From contig CM060181.1 in assembly GCA_030549775.1 (NCBI GenBank), positions 38,441,063-38,505,062 of the forward strand: a stretch of 64,000 nucleotides of DNA, written 5' to 3'. The translations under genes and the position numbers were made by a program. Of the stretch, positions 57,112-64,000 are shown in pieces. The stretch comes from Tamarix chinensis (Eukaryota; Streptophyta; Magnoliopsida; Caryophyllales; Tamaricaceae). Positions within the stretch are counted from its first letter, which is position 1; the number at the start of each line of letters is the position of its first letter. The notes under the pieces were generated by a model. It was not told where the DNA came from and made no database searches. It saw nothing but the letters and a program-made list of their open reading frames with translations.

Positions 57112-60100
57112 TGTAACACCTCCGATTTACCAACTTGAAAATATTATTTTACAGAAGCATTAATTATCATATTATTAGGTGTTACCACCACACTTAGCAT
57201 AATTCCAGCACCCTCGCCTTTCTTATACCAAATGTTAAACTAAAACAAGCCATAACCAAATTAAATAAGCGGAAATAGAATAATACATATATAGAAGTTA
57301 TGGATATATATTGTTAGTACAATAGTATAACCAAAATACAGCAAGAGACATATGAGTCTAAAGGAAAATTCGATCATGATAAATACAAAAACTAGTACGC
57401 AAAGGTATGATACTAGTTTTCCCTAACTCTAAGACCCAAATGCTCACTCTGAAAATGGGAATTATTCCCAAGGGATCCACTTATCCTTTGCACTTTTATA
57501 CATTTCATGCCACTCAATGACCCTCACATAATCATCTATAAGATTAATATTATTATGTCTTCTTCATATTGAATAAATCACAATACCTCACAAGAGGCAA
57601 TATACCCACATTTCACATAGTCACACAAAATTTAAAAAAGCATACTTGAGCACAAAGCATATACCATAACTACAAACAATATTCATGGAATAACATATGT
57701 AAACATCCAATCTCAAACTCAAAAGTAAAACATACTAGTCAACTTCTCATAATTTCAAGGTACAAAGTCATATATGAATAGTTAAATGCATTATGAACAT
57801 AGTGGTAGGGCACTGAGGCAACTACCAAAACAACACTCTAAAATAATACCAAGGTAAGGCACTAAGGTGCCTACCAAACCAAAAAATCTAAAACAACTCA
57901 AGGTAGGTCACTGAGGTGACTACCGAACCAACAAATCCAAAACAATACCAAGGTAGGATACTAAAGCATATACTAAACCAAAAAATTATCTTTTAATTTT
58001 CTTACATAACATAGTTTTCCATTTTTATTTACCTACTCAATGGGGATAGAATAAACCCAAGGACATAATGGTACACCTTGTCATATTAGTACCTGAAGGC
58101 AACACAATACTCTTATCTCAAACCTAGGAACATAGTAGTATGCCTAGTCATACTAACGTATAAAGGTAACATAAAGTCCTCTAACTTTAGTCACTTAGTC
58201 CTTAAATATCGATACTACTTATAGGGCCTATAGAGTTGATTAGGGCCATAAATGGGGCACATCGACACACTAGCAAACCAAAATAAATGAGGGCTAACAC
58301 CTCACCTCTAGGGTAGCTAATCCTAGAGAGCAACCATTCCCAACTCGAGATCTTTTACTTTAAAAATTAATATTTTATGAGGTGATCACATAAGTCACAT
58401 ATGACATGATAATTTCCATTTTTCCATATTTAACCATTTTCTCTTTTATTTCTAATTATTTATGTAACCCTAAGGTCATAGATCTATATCAAACCAAGTT
58501 AAATCTAAGGTCAACCCATCAAATGTATAAAACCATCCTAACATCCAATTATTTGTAAATGATATATTAGGTTAAAATCACCAAAACCCTTCAAAATCCT
58601 AGTTTCACCATTTTATTCATTTTCATACCAAAATTATCATTACAAGAGATTTTTCATGGGTAGGAAAAAGGGAAATATTCCACATTATTTTAGCATGTAG
58701 ATAATCTTATCATTGTGGAGATTAATTTTATTTTCATTTTTCATGCATTTAGTGGGTTGTGCCCATAAAACCCTAATCATGAAGCTCTCACGTATCATAT
58801 CTTCCATGCATCATGTATGTAAACATATAAAGAATAAAACATCATTTAATTAGGAATATTATCATTACAATACATGTAGGGGCATATCTCTAACCCTAGG
58901 TCATGCAAATAGAATTTATCATAAGCTAAACCTAATCATGCACATATACTTCCATGTGAATCATCGTAACCCTAACTACTCTACATTATCAATCATGAGG
59001 CATTTAACATCCAATTTAAATAATAAATTGACAAGAATTGAAATCATAACAAAATCATAGACATATGAACATAAAACATTTGACATATTAACATGCATAC
59101 AACTTAACTTTCAACAATCATACATATCGCCCCCTCAACATGTTATCATTTTATCATGCATGTTATAACCCTAGCATGATTCTAGATCTAAACTAACCTA
59201 ACATGCTCGCACATACATTATATCATCTTATATGTGATTGAATTACCTAATCCAAGCTTACACAAAAAGAAGTCTTTTTAAAAGTCCCCAAGAATTACCA
59301 ATGAATTTAACATCCAAATACTTATGTATTAGCATATAATATCACACAAAATATTCCAAAATTATAAAAATAATTTGAGGATCATTAATCGGTAAAAATA
59401 AGTAAGAAAAAGACAAAGAAAACTTTGAATTGCTAAAGGGATAGGGATTGATTGAGGTTTTCGAGAAGGAGAGGAGGGCAACAGAGGAATTGATTAGTGT
59501 TAGGAGACCAAGAATGACAAGTAAGGTTAGTGCTAGGGTGGGGATAATAGGAAAAAAAGATCTAGTAGTGTGGAGGAAGAAAATTTGGCACAATTTGTCA
59601 AAGGAGGGGAGGGTTTTAGTGGAAAATGGTGCAACAACAATTGGGAGCTTAGGCTAAATTGGTGAAGGTAAAAGGGGTATGCTTTAGTGGGTTTAGATAA
59701 AGGGAGTAGGGTGGAATGGTGAGTTTGGTTGAAGGATAAATGAGGGTTTTAGTAGGTTTGGCTGATGGTGTTGTGGTAGTTTTGGTGTGAAGGGATAAAG
59801 ATAAGAAAGGGAAGAGAAGTAGCATAAGGGAGAGGGTTTGATTTGAGGAGGTTGTGCATGGTTGTTAGGGTAGCTTCAATAGGGCCTGTCAATATAGAGG
59901 GTGGGGGATCAATGATGGTGGATTGTGGAGAGGTAAGGAGGGTAGTGGAGGGTTGTATTGTATAATAAAAATGGTGTTTGAAGGAGGCACACGACGATGG
60001 AGAAAAGGGACGGTTAATAGGAGCTCGGGAGAAGGAGGAGGCAGAGTTGCTCATGGCCTTTAGCGTGACACAGGTGGGAGAGAAGAAGGGATTAAGAAGA

Positions 60101-60549
60101 AGTTAGCGTGTAGGGAAATGAGAAGCAAAATAAGGAGAGGAAAACACAGGGGAGGAGAAGGTATGGTGTAGGGGTGGCGTAGGGTGATAACTCACCAAAG
60201 TAAGGTGTGACGGGGTAGGGTGATGTAAGGAAATTCTAACATTGATTAGGGGATAGGTTAGAGAAATTTATACAAGAAGAATTAGGTTAAAATATCCGGA
60301 TAAAATTTATTAGGTCAACGAGTTAGGTTTACTTGACGAAAAAGGTACTGATTATAATCCATCATAGGTTTAAAGTTTAATATGCACTCTCTAGTAAAAT
60401 TTAACCTAATTAACTTTTATATCTAACAAATCGTAATAAAATTAAACATATTGGAAATATCTTTATTACCATTTATCCCAAAATAATTATTATAACCAAT
60501 ACACATAATTATCATTTATAATTAAGGTTTTTGGAAATGGGGTATTAAA
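57112..60549 (-). mobile_element. Family B solo LTR (B2), 3.4 kb
   Basis: Plus-strand borders are TGTAACACCTCCG and GGGGTATTAAA (one base off TATTACA). Flanks are GTTTT (57107-57111) and ATTTT (60550-60554). It is colinear with the five pieces of B1, which confirms both. It carries the 49-bp repeat, a weakened CACTTTAAGTG motif (TACTTTAAAAA, 58356) and a G-rich section (59440-60230; pyrimidine-rich in LTR sense). No internal domain. Open frames at 59342-60054 are composition effects. Confidence 0.88.
57804..57998 (-). repeat. 49-bp tandem repeat in LTR B2
   Basis: GGTAGGGCACTGAGGCAAC-type units begin at 57804, 57853, 57902 and 57952. The same unit is present in B1 at 14660-14751 and 18779-18860, where A1 is inserted in the array. 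Confidence 0.9.
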
Positions 60550-61914
60550 ATTTTAAACTTTTTGGTTCCAATCAAAAAAATTTGACTAGCCTCAAGATCG
60601 TTTGACTTATTCAGTCTAATCAAAGAGCATGAAATGATTTAAATTTAGATGGATCAACTAGCTCAAAGAACTGATTGTCTGGTTTGGAAATCAGTCAACT
60701 ACATCAACAAACCAGTCCATGGATTTCTCTCTTGTAGAAATAATTTTGTCTCTAGTTAAACTCATCAACTAGTTTTGCTAAACTAAACAACTTATTTGAC
60801 CAAAAAATCTGTGGGTTTCACTTCTATAGAAACCAATTCAACTTTGTCTAAACTCTTCGAGTGGTTTCCCCAAATCAGTTGATTGGTTTAGGGAAACTAA
60901 TAAACTAGTTTGATTAACATATCCATGGTTTTCACTCTCTAATTAAACTCACCAACTTATTTTTCCAAACCCATCAACTAGTTTGAATAAAATAGGTGAA
61001 AGGTGACATGAGCAAATCAACTGGTTTTTATGAAACCTTTCCACTGTTTATATATGTTCACAGGACTAAATGGATACTATAAAACATTTATTGGTTGGTT
61101 TGTGTAATGGTAACTTTCCATTTTTTATCTAAGCATTATTAGTTGACCGGTTTGAACCATTGATCAACCGTAGTATAAACAATTGACTGGTTTAGCTTGA
61201 TTGATCAATTTGTAAGCATTAAATGCTAATATTTTTCTTATTGAATGATATAACTCTTCAATGGTTTTATATATAACATATATATTATGAGGGTGATCCT
61301 TATAACTAAGGTCAATTTGAATTTATTACAACCATTTTTCAACTATATTGAGTTTGCAATTAACGATCTACTCTCAAAACATTCAATTAGTCATTCAATC
61401 TCTCTCAACTTTTAAATTTAGAGTTTGTTATTGAAAAGTGTTCATTTCTCACTTCTCTAAGCTATAAGTGCTCTTAAATTGTACTATATTTTATTACATC
61501 TCATATAAATTTCTACACTTTCATGGCTTATGTTCTTGGTGAGAATCAATTGTAATCACAACCATCTTACAAAATTTATTACAAAGGGGTTAGTGAGTGT
61601 TTGTCTATCATTCTTGAGATATTCTTGTGGAGATTCTAGAGAACGTAAATAGGCCAAGTTATAAATCATCTCTTAGATTTTCTTTGAGATTTAAAGGCTT
61701 AAAAACTAATAGAAGAGTGATCATTAATAAAAACATATTGTTATTCAAAATCCTAAAGGGAGAACCTTTTAGTAGTGGAAAAAGAGAGTAAGTTTATCTT
61801 GAACCACTATACATTTTACATAATTTTTTTATTTTTCATTTCTAATCCAAAAACATATTCGCCTTCTTTAGGGTTGTTTCTAATGATACTATAATCTAAA
61901 AACATTTTAACACA
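60550..61914 (+). mobile_element. Sirevirus 3' LTR, second part
   Basis: Contains near-palindrome words (60585-61200), GTGGAAAAAGAGAG and CTTGAACCACTATAC (61770-61815), as found near the end of many copia LTRs of this type, and ends near AACACA at about 61914. No PBS follows; Tekay RT sequence follows at once, so the element may be inserted in that RT. TTTTATATATAAC at 61264 may be its TATA region. Confidence 0.7.
60585..61200. repeat. Near-palindrome cluster in the copia LTR
   Basis: AAATCAGTTGATTGGTTTAG, GAACTGATTGTCTGGTTTGG, ACAATTGACTGGTTTAGC and TTGATTGATCAATTTG recur, the same word type as in the Ty3 family C LTRs. Confidence 0.8.
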
Positions 61915-62750
61915 TCTCTGTCGATCAAAGAGATTGTTGATCTAGTGTGAAGGATATTTGTTCCTTACGGTTACTTAATCCGTACCCTAATAGTCGATGC
62001 ACAACCTCAACCAACCATTTATCTTCTTCACAAATAGTATTAGCAATTCACATGATAATTTAATCAAATAAAGATATACCCTATCCAAAAAAATAATCTA
62101 ACTTAGTGCATAACTCCCTCTTTCATTCACTGTCATGCCATACAATGCCTTTTGCATAGGCTCTATTATTGGCAAAACTTCTGTCATGAAGTCTATCTCT
62201 TGCACTAGTGGTATACTCTAGATCTCATTAGCAAATATGTCTAGTAACTCTCACACAACTAGGATGTCCTCAATCACTAGATCTCTAACCTCTAAGTCTT
62301 GAACACTACACTTGAAGAGCGAATAACCCTTTGCCATAAGCATATCAAACGTCATAGCTGACATAATCCTCATTGAGAACCTAGTCTCGCATCTCCTATT
62401 AGAGATCCTACTACCCTTTGGTCCCTTAAAAATTAAACAATCCTATGCACAATCTATTATCTCTCAATACCTTGATAATATGTCTATTTTCAAGATAATG
62501 TCAAAGTCAAGCAACTCTAACTCTATGAGATCTGCTAAAAGCTCCATACCAGTAATGACTAAGGCCACATTCCTATATGACCTATTGCATAGAAGTTTAT
62601 CTCCAAATGGGATTACAACATAACTATATACAATAGTAGATGTATAAATACCACACCTACTATGAAAGTGATTAGCACAAATAAGTAAGATGCATTAAAG
62701 TCAAACAATATACATTATATTAGAGAAGAAATAGGGAGAAAACATGTGAT
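61915..62750 (-). pseudogene. Tekay/Del-type protease and reverse transcriptase start
   Basis: From high to low on the minus strand: ILFDFNASYLFVL (about 62700; degenerate protease D-S/T-G-A), VITGMELLADLIELELLDFD, IILKIDILSRY, then LEDILVV.ELLDIFANEI (62200-62270), LVQEIDFMTEVLPIIEPMQK and ALYGMT. RT begins with ILFVKKINGWLRLCIDY and VTVRNKYPS, INNLFDR at 61915-62040. These match the protease, linker and first RT blocks of Tekay/Del chromoviruses. RT is cut at about 61915, where the copia LTR ends. Stops and shifts are present. Confidence 0.82.
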
Positions 62751-64000
62751 AACATTTGCCTTCTAGTCAACCTCTAATTAGCTCATAATATTTTGGTAAC
62801 TTCCTATTGGTAGTCCTACCACACTACCTAACCTATAGCCAAACTAGAAATCATGGGGCTTTGAAGCCCTCTATTAGGTAGTCTTGCTAGCTCCATTATC
62901 AGTCTACTAAACCTTCTAAATTAGTGGTGGTTATGTTATTGTACCTTATGATTGGGTATGTCCCTACTAGATATTTATATATAATTACTCAAACTCCCTA
63001 TGCCCTATCCTCATATAGATATGACACATAAACTCATCTCCAAAACATTCCACTTTGAGATAATCTCTACTGTATCACTTAAAACAATAATGTCTCTTTG
63101 GTTACGCTTGAATGAGCCATTCTCCTTATAAGGGTGCAAAACTAGTCTAATGACTAGATGTTGGAAAGAAATACTTCTATCCTTTATGGAACTAATCACT
63201 CTCAAATCTATACTTAGCCTAGGCTAGGCACCACAGACCTAAAATAGTAATGATGACTTTAAGGCATTATTAGACATTGCTTACAAGTGCTATGCACGAG
63301 TTCTATTTATAGCTTCTGAAGCTTTCAACTAAGCCCTAGCTAAAATTCGTGAACCTTATTCCTCTCATCCATATCAATATTTGGAGAAAATTGAATCAAG
63401 CTGAGATAATTACTCTGATACTCCTCAACTGATGATGTACCCTAGCATAGTGTCATAAACCCATCATACTTTGCCATCCTTTGGTAAGTAAGGTGAAATC
63501 CAGCTTAGAGTAACTCCACAAATGACTCCCACTATCCTATAGCATGCTTTCTCAACTCTTGACTCGTACACTAATCATCAACAAAACCTCTAAATTGGAA
63601 AACAAAAATACCAATAATTCAATATTTAGGAAACCGCTAGATATGGATACTTTCTTGAAATCACTCAGCTACTGTCGTAGAATATTTGTGTCTACATGAC
63701 CTTTAGAGAATAACTATTAATGATCTCCTAATTATTTGTTATTATCCTAATGGGAGCAAACATAGGAATGTAACTCTGACCATGATTGTACATTTGTGCT
63801 GAAAGACCTGTATTAGGATTTTGAACATCTATCACACTTTTACTCCTAGATAAAGGGGCATGCACTAAATTTTGATTCTACAACACCCACTACAGATAGC
63901 ACTATTGCTAAAGGGCTTGTATTAGGATCTTCAACATCCACCGCACTTAAACTCTTAGGTTAGAGGACACTTAGAAACCATAATAATAAAACCCTAAGTT
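62751..64000 (-). pseudogene. Tekay/Del-type gag
   Basis: The minus strand shows YQRMAKYDGFMTL and FSPNIDMDERNKVHEF (63360-63490), equal to the region of Ty3 gag with SRFAPHIVxDERxKxxxF. Lower down is a zinc-knuckle relic HYCFK.YSRDYLKVECFGDE (about 63010-63080), with one expected Cys gone. The N-terminus extends beyond the right edge of the window. The tract between knuckle and protease (62750-63000) is decayed. Same lineage as the pol at 48284-50085, but that copy lacks this part, so they may or may not be the same family. Confidence 0.78.
63807..63975 (-). repeat. 109-bp direct repeat in Tekay gag
   Basis: TGTATTAGGATTTTGAACATC at 63809 recurs as TGTATTAGGATCTTCAACATC at 63918, with similar following bases (CACACTTTTACTCCTAG and CGCACTTAAACTCTTAG). 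Two copies inside the upstream gag stretch. Confidence 0.85.

Larger units (their letters stand above)
40686..61914 (+). mobile_element. Sirevirus-like Ty1/copia element, nested and broken
   Basis: Order on the plus strand: duplicated gag, protease, integrase, RT/RNase H, envelope-like ORF, two polypurine tracts and a 3' LTR (56766-57111 plus 60550-61914, about 1.7 kb). An ORF after pol, more than one AAAGGGGGAGA-type tract and a Gag coiled coil are known marks of the Sirevirus lineage. No 5' LTR is present; the left end is cut at the Athila junction. Inserted within it are a Tekay 3' end (44895-50085), A3 (51882-54717) and B2 (57112-60549). All frames are broken. Confidence 0.82.

Noticed and set aside
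59749..60054. 101-codon minus frame
   Set aside because: Serine- and proline-rich translation of the skewed section of LTR B2, without match in B1.

Overview
The window looks like repeat-dense nuclear DNA from an angiosperm. It is AT-rich and every recognisable coding stretch belongs to a plant retroelement: Athila-type and Tekay/Del-type Ty3 elements, Sirevirus-type Ty1/copia elements and a plant L1-type LINE. All are broken by stops and frameshifts. I see no intact host gene, tRNA, rRNA or CRISPR array. The species cannot be named from the sequence. Lineage names rest on motifs recognised by eye.

Layout from left to right. 1-1563 is the end of a long Ty3 LTR (family C, minus strand) inserted in the reverse transcriptase of Athila element 1 (minus; RT, protease, gag, probable PBS and LTR, 1564-6030). 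6440-7535 is a copia protease-integrase fragment. 7630-7947 is a 318-bp LTR-like insertion with a 5-bp target duplication. 9840-40685 is Athila element 2 (minus), cut apart by later insertions: a probable accessory ORF, an LTR at 11270-12683, integrase C-terminus (13560-13992), LTR B1 (13993-30152), the rest of integrase and RNase H (30158-31380), solo LTR A2 (31381-36118), RT (36119-37130) and solo LTR C3 (37131-40622). B1 itself holds four younger insertions: A1 (14752-18778), solo LTR C2 (19357-22512), a copia solo LTR (22939-23793) and a LINE (25156-30048).

40686-61914 is a Sirevirus-like copia element (plus) with a tandemly duplicated gag, protease-integrase, RT/RNase H, a 3' envelope-like ORF, two polypurine tracts and a 3' LTR. 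It is interrupted by a Tekay 3' end with its LTR (C4, 44895-50085), solo LTR A3 (51882-54717) and solo LTR B2 (57112-60549). 61915-64000 is the gag-protease-RT part of another Tekay-type element (minus).

The most interesting signal is non-coding. Three otherwise different families of long LTRs (A, B, C; about 2.8-4.7 kb) share an architecture: TGTAAYACCCC...GGGTRTTACA ends, a CACTTAAAGTG palindrome and tandem 45-49 bp units (clear in A and B). A and C also share a hairpin-forming AGTACGTAGCGTACT element followed by CTCATTCCCACGAGTAG. Separately, clusters of a near-palindrome resembling AACCAATCGATTGGTT occur in family C and in the Sirevirus-like copia LTR, so they cross the Ty3/Ty1 boundary. 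Target duplications and reading frames that resume across insertions allow the order of events to be reconstructed.
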